DNA from: an uncultured Planktomarina sp. | Lineage (GTDB): Bacteria > Pseudomonadota > Alphaproteobacteria > Rhodobacterales > Rhodobacteraceae | DNA length: 64,000 bases | Reading direction: 5' to 3' | Assembly (NCBI GenBank): GCA_905182425.1 | Contig: CAJJBP010000012.1 | Location: 1 to 64,000, forward strand | Shown here: piece by piece, positions 21,272-30,247 of the stretch | How positions within the stretch are numbered: position 1 is the stretch's first letter | Layout of the letters: every line of letters starts with the position of its first letter | Made by a program: the position numbers and the translations under genes | Notes under the pieces: generated by a model | Told to the model about the DNA's origin: nothing | The model's input: the letters and a program-made list of their open reading frames with translations, nothing else | Database searches by the model: none

Positions 21272-23362
21272 ATGTTCGATCAAGTTACGCGCACAAATGA
21301 ACAAAATATTGCTGTTATTGAAATTAATAATCCTCCAGTTAATGCTTTGGGGTATGCAGTACGTAAAGGGATTTTGGACTGTTTAAAGGTGGCAGAAGCA
21401 GATGATGCTGTAACCGCAATAGTAATCATCGGTTCTGGTCGTACGTTCCCTGCTGGTGCTGATATCACAGAATTTGGAACTGTGATGAAAGAGCCCCATC
21501 TACCAGAAGTCATTGACCACATTGAGAGTTGCTCAAAGCCAGTAGTTGCGGCTTTGCATGGGACCGCTTTGGGAGGTGGTTTTGAAATAGCTTTGGGCAG
21601 TCATTACCGTATTGCCGACGCAAATGCCCGGGTAGGTTTGCCTGAAGTACATCTTGGTTTGCTGCCAGGAGCAGGTGGAACACAAAGATTACCGCGCTTG
21701 TGTGGTGCCGCTTTCGCGCTCGACGTTATGCTAAAAGGCACACCCATCAGTGCTAAAGCAGCTAAAGATGCCGGCCTCATCGACCGCATCACAAAAGGTG
21801 ATTTACGTCGAGCTGCGATCACCTTTGCGAATGAAGTACGTACTGTTCGGAAGACTTGTGATGAAACAAGTCAGCTTAAGGATCATGCAGCTTACCGTGC
21901 AGATCTAGCCGCAGCACATAAAATGATTACTACGAGAATGAAGGGGCAAATTGCACCATTAAAAATCATCGCGTGTGTAGAAGCAATTCTCGAAAAGCCC
22001 TTTCATGAGGGCCGACAGCTTGAGCGGCAATGTTTTATGGACTGCATGGCTTCAGACCAATCCAAAGGCATGATACACGCATTCTTTGCCGAACGCAGCA
22101 GCGCCAAAGTCCCAGAGGCCAGCAGGGCTGAGCCTCGCATACTTGAAACATTGGGTGTTGTTGGAGGCGGGACAATGGGTGCTGGCATTACTGTGGCTGC
22201 ATTGAACGGAGGCTTACCTGTCACAATGATCGAAAGGGATACCGAAAGCATCGCACGCGGCCGTGGCAACGTTGAAAAAGTATATGATCGGCTTGTTGCA
22301 AAAGGGCGAATGACTACGAATGAAAAGAATACATTAATGACACTGTACACTGGCTCCACTAATTATAATGACTTATCAAACGTGGATATGGTAATCGAAG
22401 CAGTTTTCGAACGTTTGGACGTAAAGCGCGCAGTGTTTGAGAAGCTCGACAAAGTCATCAAGCCTGGCGCCGTACTGGCATCAAACACCAGCTATCTCAA
22501 CATTGATAGTATATCCTCAGCGACAAAACGGCCAGATCAAGTGATCGGCCTACATTTCTTCAGTCCAGCAAATATTATGAAATTGCTGGAAATAGTCGTT
22601 CCAGAGCAAGCGGCTGATGACGTGGTGGCAACTGGTTTTTCTTTGGCAAAACGTTTGAGAAAAGTGCCAGTTAGAGCCGGCAATGCAACAGGCTTTATTG
22701 GCAATCGCATTCTTGGGAAATACGGCGTTTGTGCAGCTCACATGATGGAAGATGGTGCTACGCCTTATGAAATTGACAACGCACTTTTGGATTTTGGCTA
22801 CCCAATGGGAATCCATGCTATGTATGATCTCGCGGGACTGGACATAGGCTGGGACAATCGCAAAGCTGCGGCCCCGACACGTGACCCTGATACACGCTAT
22901 GTAACAATAGCAGATCGCATCTGTGAAAATGGCTGGTTTGGGCAAAAAACCGGTCGAGGGTTTTATATCTATAAAGACGGCGCTAGGCGCGGATCCCATG
23001 ACCCAGAGGTATTAAGTATTATTGCAGATATACGTTCGAAAAAGGGGATCACACCAAAATCATTTTCGGCGACTGAAATCATGGAGCGTTATCTAGCTGC
23101 AATGGTAAATGAAGGCTGCGAAGTACTACGGGAAGGCGTTGCTTTAAAACCATCAGATATAGATGTAACTTTTGTTTATGGATATGGTTTCCCGCGTTAT
23201 CGAGGTGGGCCTATGAAGTACGCTGACATGTATGGTGTCCAAAAAATGCTCACTAATATACAAAAATATGAAAAGGAAGATCCAGTTTTTTGGAAACCCT
23301 CGCAGCTGTTAGTAGATATGGTGGCTCAAGGAAAAGAATTCGAAGACCTCAACAAAGGGTAG
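21272..23362 (+). CDS. Bifunctional enoyl-CoA hydratase / 3-hydroxyacyl-CoA dehydrogenase
   Basis: FadB/FadJ-type multifunctional beta-oxidation enzyme, 696 residues. The crotonase domain (about 1-190) has GRTFPAGADITEFG, ALHGTALGGGFEIALG and GLPEVHLGLLPGAGGTQRLPRL. The dehydrogenase domain (about 290-470) has the NAD-binding loop GVVGGGTMGAGI, ASNTSYLNI and GLHFFSPANIMKLLEIV, and is followed by two C-terminal 3HCDH domains (GNATGFIGNRIL, GWFGQKTGRGFY, FVYGYGFPRYRGGPM). AAAGGAAG precedes the start. It performs hydration and NAD-dependent oxidation; no thiolase is encoded nearby. Confidence 0.93.
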   Translation: MFDQVTRTNEQNIAVIEINNPPVNALGYAVRKGILDCLKVAEADDAVTAIVIIGSGRTFPAGADITEFGTVMKEPHLPEVIDHIESCSKPVVAALHGTALGGGFEIALGSHYRIADANARVGLPEVHLGLLPGAGGTQRLPRLCGAAFALDVMLKGTPISAKAAKDAGLIDRITKGDLRRAAITFANEVRTVRKTCDETSQLKDHAAYRADLAAAHKMITTRMKGQIAPLKIIACVEAILEKPFHEGRQLERQCFMDCMASDQSKGMIHAFFAERSSAKVPEASRAEPRILETLGVVGGGTMGAGITVAALNGGLPVTMIERDTESIARGRGNVEKVYDRLVAKGRMTTNEKNTLMTLYTGSTNYNDLSNVDMVIEAVFERLDVKRAVFEKLDKVIKPGAVLASNTSYLNIDSISSATKRPDQVIGLHFFSPANIMKLLEIVVPEQAADDVVATGFSLAKRLRKVPVRAGNATGFIGNRILGKYGVCAAHMMEDGATPYEIDNALLDFGYPMGIHAMYDLAGLDIGWDNRKAAAPTRDPDTRYVTIADRICENGWFGQKTGRGFYIYKDGARRGSHDPEVLSIIADIRSKKGITPKSFSATEIMERYLAAMVNEGCEVLREGVALKPSDIDVTFVYGYGFPRYRGGPMKYADMYGVQKMLTNIQKYEKEDPVFWKPSQLLVDMVAQGKEFEDLNKG

Positions 23363-23366
23363 GCAG

Positions 23367-24563
23367 ATGAATTTAAACTTTACAGTTGCAGATCAGGCGT
23401 TTCGTAAAGAGGTTAAAAACTTTCTGAATGAAAATTTATCTCAGGACATCGCCACAAAAATGAAGGCTGACTTTGAGCTTTCGAAAGTAGAAATAGAATC
23501 CTGGCACGCAGTCCTTCATCAGCAAGGCTGGTTGACGTATTCATGGCCCAAAGAGTACGGCGGTACTGGTTGGAATTCTGTACAACAATTCATTTTTGAG
23601 GAAGAATCTGCCATGGCCGGCGCACCACGCATCTTGCCTTTTGGTCTCAAAATGCTTGCGCCCGTGTTGATGGAGTTCGGTTCTAAAGAACAAAAAGATT
23701 ATTGGCTACCTCGCATGTGTGACGGACACGATTGGTGGTGCCAAGGATATTCTGAGCCAGGTTCCGGCTCTGATCTTGCCAGCTTGAAAACAAGCGCTGT
23801 GCGCGATGGCAAGGATTACATTATAAACGGCCAAAAAACTTGGACGACCCTTGGCCAACACGCTAATATGATTTTTTGTTTGGTGCGAACCAATGCTACT
23901 GGCAAACCACAAGCAGGAATTTCGTTTATACTCGTAGATCTCGCAACACCTGGTATTGAAATGCGGCCCATCCAAACCTTCGACGGCGGTAAAGAAGTGA
24001 ATGAGGTGTTCTTTACAGATGTTCGTGTTCCTGCATCAAACCTAGTCGGTGAGGAAAACATGGGGTGGACCTATGCCAAATATTTACTCGCTCATGAACG
24101 CAACGGAATCGCCAATGTTGGAATTTCCAACCAAAAGTTAACACGCCTTAAACGCCTTGCGCTCAGTCAAAAGAGAGGGAGTAAACCTCTTGCTGAAGAT
24201 CCCCTTTTTGCAGCTCGATTGGCCCGGTTGGAAATAGAATTACGTAACCTAGAAACAACAAATCTTCGTGTTCTGGATGGTTTTGCGCATGGCGCAGGTC
24301 CTGGACCCGAAAGCTCAATGCTGAAAATAATCGGCTCCGAGTTAGAGCAAGATTTTGATGATTTGACACGCCGTGCACTGGGTCGTCACGCACAAGCACA
24401 CACGCCTGAGGTGTTTGAAAAAGGTTATAACGGCCCTCAGGTTGCCCCAAAAAATATGGCTAACCAATCAACTGCGTATTTCAACAAACGTAAAGTTTCG
24501 ATTTATGGCGGATCAAATGAAATTCAAAAAAATATCATCACAAAAATGATATTGGAACTTTAG
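23367..24563 (+). CDS. Acyl-CoA dehydrogenase, large type
   Basis: FAD-dependent acyl-CoA dehydrogenase, 398 residues, complete with QGYSEPGSGSDLASLKT, INGQKTWTTLGQHAN, VNEVFFTDVRVPASNLVGEENMGW and C-terminal IYGGSNEIQKNIITKMIL. It is 4 bases behind the FadB-like gene and 4 bases before a second, shorter dehydrogenase. Such side-by-side pairs often form alpha2beta2 enzymes for bulky or branched acyl-CoA (as in actinobacterial sterol side-chain degradation), which may apply here. Confidence 0.9.
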   Translation: MNLNFTVADQAFRKEVKNFLNENLSQDIATKMKADFELSKVEIESWHAVLHQQGWLTYSWPKEYGGTGWNSVQQFIFEEESAMAGAPRILPFGLKMLAPVLMEFGSKEQKDYWLPRMCDGHDWWCQGYSEPGSGSDLASLKTSAVRDGKDYIINGQKTWTTLGQHANMIFCLVRTNATGKPQAGISFILVDLATPGIEMRPIQTFDGGKEVNEVFFTDVRVPASNLVGEENMGWTYAKYLLAHERNGIANVGISNQKLTRLKRLALSQKRGSKPLAEDPLFAARLARLEIELRNLETTNLRVLDGFAHGAGPGPESSMLKIIGSELEQDFDDLTRRALGRHAQAHTPEVFEKGYNGPQVAPKNMANQSTAYFNKRKVSIYGGSNEIQKNIITKMILEL

Positions 24564-24567
24564 GATT

Positions 24568-25662
24568 ATGGATTTCCAACCTACCCAAGAGCACCTGATG
24601 CTATCAGATATGATCGGCAAGTTTATTGAAAATGACTATAATCTCAAAGATAGAATTTCTGCTGGAAATTCAGAACTTGGGTACAGTGAAAATACTTATA
24701 AGACTCTCGCGGAATTAGGGATTGTAGGAGCTTTATTTCCCGAAGGTGTTGGAGGGTTTGGTGGCACAGGCTACGATATTTCAACTGTTTTCGAAGCCTT
24801 GGGCAAAGGCCTTGTGAATGAGCCTTTGGTCGATAGTGCCTTGGCAAGCGGGTATATACTAGCCGCCACTGGTCAAGACGCATTGATTGAAAAATTAATA
24901 AGTGGGGAGCTCAGGGTCGCACTGGCGTTGATCGAAAATGGTGCTGATTATGATTGGGAATTACCATCTCAAATGGCCCAAAAAATAAATGGGATTTGGA
25001 CCATAAGTGGCAAAAAAACAATGGTGAAATACGCCTTAGGCACCGACGCAATAATTGTAAGTTCAACCACCTCATCCTCAGAAGGTATCAGCCTATTCTT
25101 GATAGAGACGGGCGCTGATGGTCTCAATCTACACAGCTTCCTAACCGTTGACGGTGGATCTGCTTCAGATATTGAATTCAACAATACACCAGCCATCCTA
25201 TTGGGTGGTGAAGGGCAGTCTTATGATCTTCTTGCGTCAGCAATTGCGCGCAATACCCTAGCCGTTTGCGCTGAAGCGCTCGGTATTATGGATAGTATTA
25301 AAAATATGACTATTAACTATCTTAGGACACGCCAACAATTTGGAACCGTGATTGGTAAATTTCAAGCCTTGCAACATCGTACCGCGCAAATGTTGCTTGA
25401 AATAGAGCAAGCTAAATCTGCTGTAACTAATGCAGCAAATGCGCTGGAGGCCTCAACAGACGAACGAAATCGCTCGATTGCAGCTGCAAAATATTCAATT
25501 GGTAGGATCGGCTGCTTTGTAGCCGAAGAGGCTATTCAAATGCATGGTGGGATTGGTATGACCTGGGAGTATGAGCTGGGACACTTTGCCAAAAGACTCG
25601 TAATGATTGATCATGAGTGGGGTGATCAAGACCATCACCTTATGCAGTTTACGACGTTTTAA
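24568..25662 (+). CDS. Acyl-CoA dehydrogenase, short partner subunit
   Basis: 364 residues with the acyl-CoA dehydrogenase fold but more divergent than its neighbour. The C-terminal part has RTRQQFGTVIGKFQALQHRTAQMLLEIEQAKS and AIQMHGGIGMTWEYELGHFAKR, while the middle substrate region is less typical. Together with 23367-24563 it probably forms a heteromeric dehydrogenase. It ends the plus-strand operon; a hairpin follows. Confidence 0.87.
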   Translation: MDFQPTQEHLMLSDMIGKFIENDYNLKDRISAGNSELGYSENTYKTLAELGIVGALFPEGVGGFGGTGYDISTVFEALGKGLVNEPLVDSALASGYILAATGQDALIEKLISGELRVALALIENGADYDWELPSQMAQKINGIWTISGKKTMVKYALGTDAIIVSSTTSSSEGISLFLIETGADGLNLHSFLTVDGGSASDIEFNNTPAILLGGEGQSYDLLASAIARNTLAVCAEALGIMDSIKNMTINYLRTRQQFGTVIGKFQALQHRTAQMLLEIEQAKSAVTNAANALEASTDERNRSIAAAKYSIGRIGCFVAEEAIQMHGGIGMTWEYELGHFAKRLVMIDHEWGDQDHHLMQFTTF

Positions 25663-25730
25663 GTTAATTTTCTTTAAAGGTATAACTAGCCATAAACTAA
25701 TTCTGCAAAATTTTTTAATTTAAAAGGATT

Positions 25731-25766
25731 AGGCTTTCCCAAATTAATTTTAGGAAAGCCTTTGTG
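25731..25766 (+). terminator. Terminator-like hairpin after the acyl-CoA operon
   Basis: AGGCTTTCC (25731-25739) pairs perfectly with GGAAAGCCT (25753-25761) over a 13-base AT-rich loop and is followed by TTGTGT, a weak T tract. Confidence 0.7.
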
Positions 25767-25810
25767 TCCCACACTCACCTATTTAAAAGCTTAAGACAGA
25801 CCGGTTAATG

Positions 25811-26206
25811 TCAGTCAGTTTTTGGATTGCGCATAGCTAAAAATACTCCTGCTATACCTAGAAATACTATATTTTGATATAGAAACGGATTGTCCGTCGT
25901 CATTGCGGAACCAGAAGCCAAAATATATAACCCGCCGATGCCAAAAATTCCCCATCCTACCGCATGATGTGTCATGAATGAGGATGTGTTCTCTTTTGTG
26001 ACATAGCCGCTAGTAGCGTTTATCCAATATGAAATTACCAACAGAGCCATGCCAGTTTGCTGCAACTGAGAGGTTAAAGCTGGAGTTACTAAGTCTTCTG
26101 GGAACATCATCATAGACATATAACTACCAGGAGCTAAGAAAAACCACAGGCCGTAAACAAGTCCCGCAATCACAGTAAACATCATCGTTTTTTGTTGGGT
26201 AGACAT
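25811..26206 (-). CDS. Membrane protein with four predicted membrane segments
   Basis: 131 residues, family not recognised. Hydrophobic segments lie at about 8-27, 48-66, 80-98 and 106-124, with polar loops containing QQTGMALLVISYWINA and FMTHHAVGWGIFGIGG. The ATG at 26206 has AAGGAGA seven bases upstream; the longer frame starts inside that region. Isolated between two plus-strand units. No function is proposed. Confidence 0.6.
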   Translation of the reverse strand: MSTQQKTMMFTVIAGLVYGLWFFLAPGSYMSMMMFPEDLVTPALTSQLQQTGMALLVISYWINATSGYVTKENTSSFMTHHAVGWGIFGIGGLYILASGSAMTTDNPFLYQNIVFLGIAGVFLAMRNPKTD

Positions 26207-26602
26207 TTCAAATCTCCTTGTACTGGCTAACATGTCAAGACACTGAACACGTAATTAAGCATTCAAACATTATTCTATCAGAATATTATCCAAATGATAA
26301 AAATCAACGTTTTATTACTATGAAGATGGATTTAGAATTTAAATATTGCGTACAAACTGATAACGTCTACCTGTATCTGCTGGAGGTAAATGGGGCTAAC
26401 TATATGATTTAACTGCCCATACAAAAGAAACAAACAACCTTTGGGATAATCCAAATACTATCTCGCCAAAAGCAGCGCTTTCGCTGCGCCGAATGAAACA
26501 ACTTGCAATGCAAATCAAGACAAGGGCCGGTCAGACCCGACTTGCATAGCCCCGAAAACAATACAATAATCTTTCTAATTGAAGCCACTTAGGAAATGAA
26601 AA
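26207..26602. other. Intergenic stretch without a supported gene
   Basis: About 400 bases between a membrane-protein gene and the orphan RAM domain. A 64-codon frame at 26218-26412 has no ribosome binding site and an unprotein-like composition. A short hairpin, GCAGCG-CTTT-CGCTGC, lies at 26472-26487. Promoters for both neighbours must be here, but none is clear. Confidence 0.5.
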
Positions 26603-26842
26603 ATGATGACCTGTGTTTTTATTCAGATTCGATGCAAACCCGGAACCACATATAAAGTTGCCAATGCAATAGTATTGCGCGAAATTCACTCTGAGATGTA
26701 CTCAATCAGTGGCGAATTTGATTTGCTATTAAAGCTATATATTCCAAGTGATGAAGATGTCGGTATGTTCATTAATGATAATCTGCTTGATATCGAATTC
26801 ATCGAACGCACTGTTACAACCCTTACTTTCAAAGCCTTTTAA
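26603..26842 (+). CDS. Stand-alone Lrp/AsnC ligand-binding (RAM) domain protein
   Basis: 79 residues that match only the C-terminal amino-acid-binding domain of Lrp/AsnC regulators: a beta-strand start (MTCVFIQIRCKPGTTYKVANAI), the central VSGxYD-like element as SISGEFDLLLKLYIPSDEDVGMFINDNL, and an end strand (IERTVTTLTFKAF). The DNA-binding helix-turn-helix is missing, and none is found upstream, so it is a natural stand-alone RAM protein. These assemble into rings and can act as modulators of full-length Lrp proteins. AGGAAA precedes the start. Role here unknown. Confidence 0.8.
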   Translation: MMTCVFIQIRCKPGTTYKVANAIVLREIHSEMYSISGEFDLLLKLYIPSDEDVGMFINDNLLDIEFIERTVTTLTFKAF

Positions 26843-26933
26843 AAGAACCCTGGATGAATTTTATTAGTAAACACTTCGCTTCCGATGGCATTATTCTCTC
26901 TAACCAGCAAATCCACACAACCTCCCAGGATGG

Positions 26934-26967
26934 GGTACGTTTAATTACATTGGATTCAAAACGTACC
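26934..26967. repeat. Inverted repeat before the D-lyxose isomerase gene
   Basis: GGTACGTTT (26934-26942) and AAACGTACC (26959-26967) form a perfect 9-base inverted repeat with a 16-base spacer, ending 28 bases before the strong ribosome binding site of the isomerase gene. It may be an operator or an mRNA stem. No T tract follows, so it is not a standard terminator. Confidence 0.5.
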
Positions 26968-26995
26968 GAAGTCCTCAGTCAAAAGGAGTGACCCG

Positions 26996-27661
26996 ATGCA
27001 TCGTTCTCAGGTCAATGAGATCCTCGTCTAATCCGAGACTTTCATTCGCAGCCACGGATATATTATGCCACCCTTCGCCTATTGGTCGCCAGAGCGGATG
27101 CGAGCCGAAGATGCAATCGACATCCGCGCTCGCGGGTTGGGTTGGGACATCACCGACTATGGTACTGGTCGATTTAACGAGATGGGACTATTTCTGTTCA
27201 CAGTCCGCAACGGGTCCATCAATGATCTGGTCGCGGGCAAAGGGATGCTCTATGCAGAAAAAATTATGATCTCGCAAAAAGATCAGCTATCGCCGATGCA
27301 TCGCCACTACCTGAAAGCTGAAGACATCATAAACCGAGGAGGTGGGGACTTAGTGATTAAACTCTTTGCACCAGATCACAATGGTGAGATCGACCGAACG
27401 TCTGATGTGTTTGTACCCACCGACGGCCTTACCCGCACTCTGCCTGCTGGCGGCAAGTTGGTGTTAAAACCCGGTGAAAGCGTGACTTTAATGCCAGGAA
27501 TTTGGCATGCTTTCTGGACTGAGGGTCGTGATTGCCTGATTGGCGAGGTTTCGACCGTGAACAACGACAAAACAGACAACCTCTTTGAAATGCCCATTGG
27601 CCGGTTCTCGAAAATCGATGAGGACGAAACACCGATTCACTTACTAGTGTCAGACTACTGA
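26996..27661 (+). pseudogene. D-lyxose isomerase with an in-frame stop at codon 12
   Basis: Cupin-type D-lyxose ketol-isomerase, interconverting D-lyxose and D-xylulose. The body (PPFAYWSPE, GLGWDITDYGTGRFNEMGLFLFTVRNG, SPMHRHYLKAEDIINRGGG with metal-binding His, LMPGIWHAFWTEGRDCLIGEVSTVNND) is intact. The natural start at 26996 has AAAAGGAG seven bases upstream and reads MHRSQVNEILV-stop-SETFIRSHGYIMPPFAYW: TAA at 27029-27031 replaces one codon of the conserved N-terminus. Re-initiation at the ATG at 27065 would give 198 residues lacking the first 23. It is either a young pseudogene, a functional shortened protein, or an assembly error. Confidence 0.85.
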
Positions 27662-27715
27662 CCAGGCACATCAATTGAAAAAGAGAGTAAAAATGCACCT
27701 CACCCTTATAAACTA

Positions 27716-28624
27716 ATGCGTACAAAAGATCGAACCGGCCTGGCCATTATCTTAAGTCTCGTTGCACTAGTTTTTTTTGATGCTATGGGACTAATAATAA
27801 AATACCTTGCAGACAATTATTCCGCAGCTCAACTAACTTCGTATAGGAATATGTTTGGCCTTATACCGGCAGTTATAGCTTTAGGCTCATCCCAAGCCTG
27901 GCGGAATACAGGAAAACGCCTAAGGCTCCGCCAATGGAGGCTGGCTTTTTTGCGAGGTGCAATCGTGACTTTTGCGCAGCTCTCATTTTATATGTCTTTG
28001 GGCCTCATGGATTTTGCGTCAGCTTCTACAATTACGTATGCTAGTGCTTTATTTACGACAGCGCTCGCAATACCAATTCTGGGTGAGCGGGTCGGCTGGG
28101 TACGTTGGAGCGCTGTTTTGATCGGCTTTGTCGGCGTTATCATGGTTGTACAACCCGGTGGTGCAGGGTTCACAGTTTATGCACTTTTACCTTTGGTGGC
28201 AGCAGCCTTTTATGCATTGGTTGGGGTTACCGCTCGCCTCTTCGATGATGACGTTCCCAGTCCATTAATAAACTTATATTCATCTATCACTGGAACTATA
28301 GGAGCTACTTTAATAGCGTATTTTTGGGGTGGGTTTGCTCCCATCGTCTCAGTTTTTGACTTAGCATGGATAATTTTAATGGGGACGTTTGGTGGCACGG
28401 CCGTCCTCTTTTTGGTGGTCAGTTATCGGATGACTGAACAAAGCAATTTGGCTCCTTTCAGCTATTTTGGCATTCCTCTGGCATTTATATTTGGGTGGCT
28501 GTTTTTTGATGAAGCACCATGGGCGACATTATTTCCAGGCGCCATATTAATTGCAGCTGGTGGGTTACTTATTGTTTGGCGGGAGCGTGCAACGTACAAA
28601 AAAAATCCTATAGATTTAATTTAG
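27716..28624 (+). CDS. DMT-superfamily (EamA) transporter
   Basis: Inner-membrane drug/metabolite-type permease, 302 residues with about ten hydrophobic segments and two EamA repeats (first ending near ILGERVGWVRWSAVLIGFVGVIMVVQPGG, second ending near IFGWLFFDEAPWATLFPGAILIAAGGLLIVW). Substrate not predictable from sequence. It begins 54 bases after the D-lyxose isomerase frame; no strong ribosome binding site is visible. Confidence 0.85.
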   Translation: MRTKDRTGLAIILSLVALVFFDAMGLIIKYLADNYSAAQLTSYRNMFGLIPAVIALGSSQAWRNTGKRLRLRQWRLAFLRGAIVTFAQLSFYMSLGLMDFASASTITYASALFTTALAIPILGERVGWVRWSAVLIGFVGVIMVVQPGGAGFTVYALLPLVAAAFYALVGVTARLFDDDVPSPLINLYSSITGTIGATLIAYFWGGFAPIVSVFDLAWIILMGTFGGTAVLFLVVSYRMTEQSNLAPFSYFGIPLAFIFGWLFFDEAPWATLFPGAILIAAGGLLIVWRERATYKKNPIDLI

Positions 28625-28754
28625 TTTTCCACTTTAAAACCGCCGTGAACTAACTCAGTTGGAGGGTTGCTTAAAAATTAGAAATCAGCAATCTTTTTAA
28701 GATTATAAAAAAACAAGAATATTAAACGCAACTTTTAAAGAGGGTTCGTAACGG

Positions 28755-30179
28755 ATGGATGCTACATTTTTAGCTGAACAAGTGGCCACCGGTATGGCTT
28801 CTCCCACTGAATTATTGGAAGATGCATTAGCTCGCGTCGCCAAGCTTAATCCAGAGATAAACGCCGTTGTGCTTGTTCAAGAATATACTGCGCGCAAGGC
28901 TATAAAAGCTGGTCTTCCTAACGGTCCCTTTAAGGGTGTTCCTTTTTTGATCAAAGATTTAGGTGCAGAAGCCATTGATTTCCCAACACATAGTGGTTCC
29001 AATCTTTTACGCGACACAACCTATAGCTTCGATAGTGAGATTTATCGGCGTATACGCAGAACTGGAATGGTGACTTTTGGGCGGACAACGTCCCCAGAAG
29101 GTGGAATAGGCCCTGTAACAGAATCTGCTGTCTATGATGGACCTACACGGAATCCGTGGGATACTTCTCGTACCGCAGGAGGATCTTCCGGAGGATCTGG
29201 TGCTGCGGTTGCAGCAGGTATCGTGCCGATGGCACACGGATCAGATGGGGGCGGTTCTGTGCGGATACCAGCCTCAAGTTGTGGACTTTTTGGCTTCAAG
29301 GCTACGCGCGCACGTTTCCCAGATGGTCCAGCTTCGGGCGAAGGTTGGGGCGGTATGGCCATCGATGGCTTTCTATCTAAGTCTGTTCGCGACAATGCGA
29401 GAATGATGGATGCCTGTACAGGACCAGACAAAGGCGCACCCTACGCTTCTCCCCCTATGCAGGTCAGCTTTTCTAAGGCTATCACACGGCCACCTCATCG
29501 ATTACGGGTTGCAGTCTGTGACACAACCTTTACTGGAGCGCCTATTGATCCCGAATGCAAAAAAGCAGTGGATAAAACTGCACAAATTTTGGAAGATATT
29601 GGGCATCATATCACGTTAGATTGTCCAAAGGCCGATCATGATGGAATGATGCGAGCTTGGACAAAGATTGTCGCATGCGGCACGGCATCTTGGATTCAGA
29701 AAGCAGCAAATTCAAAAGGACAGGATCTGGCACATGTAAACATTCAAGGCGTTGCCCGTGGTGCCGTCAAATATGCACAATCAATTTCAGGCGCAGACTA
29801 CTTAAATGCGATTAATACGATTCATGCTTACGGACGCGAAATGGAAAGAGTATTTGATAATTGTGATATCCTACTCTCAGCAACTTTATCAGAACCACCA
29901 GCAAAAGTGGGCCGTTTTAACCACGATCGTGAAGACTATGAAAATTATCGTATTGGGCCAGGTGGCGTTTTTGAATATTCACCTTTCTGTGCGACTTTTA
30001 ATGCTAGTGGGCAACCTGCTGCCACAGTTCCAATGCATTGGACTACAAATGGACTTCCAGTTGGGGTGCACTTTGCATCCGCCTTTGGAGAGGATGCAAC
30101 GTTAATAGCCCTCTGCGCAGAACTTGAGGAAGTTTCTCCATGGGCGCAAAAATACCAGCAATGTTCACTTAGAGCATGA
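28755..30179 (+). CDS. Amidase, amidase-signature family
   Basis: Serine hydrolase of amides, 474 residues. The catalytic Ser-Ser-Lys triad is complete: Lys67 in GVPFLIKDLG, cis-Ser144 in GGSSGGSGAAVAAG and nucleophile Ser168 in GSDGGGSVRIPAS, followed by CGLFGFKATRAR. No signal peptide, so cytoplasmic. Substrate unknown; GatA is unlikely because gatB and gatC are absent. It follows the DMT transporter in the same direction with 130 bases between, which might link uptake and hydrolysis. Confidence 0.92.
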   Translation: MDATFLAEQVATGMASPTELLEDALARVAKLNPEINAVVLVQEYTARKAIKAGLPNGPFKGVPFLIKDLGAEAIDFPTHSGSNLLRDTTYSFDSEIYRRIRRTGMVTFGRTTSPEGGIGPVTESAVYDGPTRNPWDTSRTAGGSSGGSGAAVAAGIVPMAHGSDGGGSVRIPASSCGLFGFKATRARFPDGPASGEGWGGMAIDGFLSKSVRDNARMMDACTGPDKGAPYASPPMQVSFSKAITRPPHRLRVAVCDTTFTGAPIDPECKKAVDKTAQILEDIGHHITLDCPKADHDGMMRAWTKIVACGTASWIQKAANSKGQDLAHVNIQGVARGAVKYAQSISGADYLNAINTIHAYGREMERVFDNCDILLSATLSEPPAKVGRFNHDREDYENYRIGPGGVFEYSPFCATFNASGQPAATVPMHWTTNGLPVGVHFASAFGEDATLIALCAELEEVSPWAQKYQQCSLRA

Positions 30180-30247
30180 AAATACAAGCAAAGGTTGCGA
30201 GCATACCGATTAAGGCTCTAATTCCTTTTTATCAAACCATCGTCAGT

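Noticed and set aside
26218-26412. 64-codon frame
   Set aside because: No ribosome binding site, low-complexity composition, and it overlaps the promoter region of the divergent membrane protein gene.
26854-26991. 45-codon frame before the isomerase gene
   Set aside because: No ribosome binding site and no recognisable family; its end lies over the strong ribosome binding site of the isomerase gene. Too weak to list as a gene.
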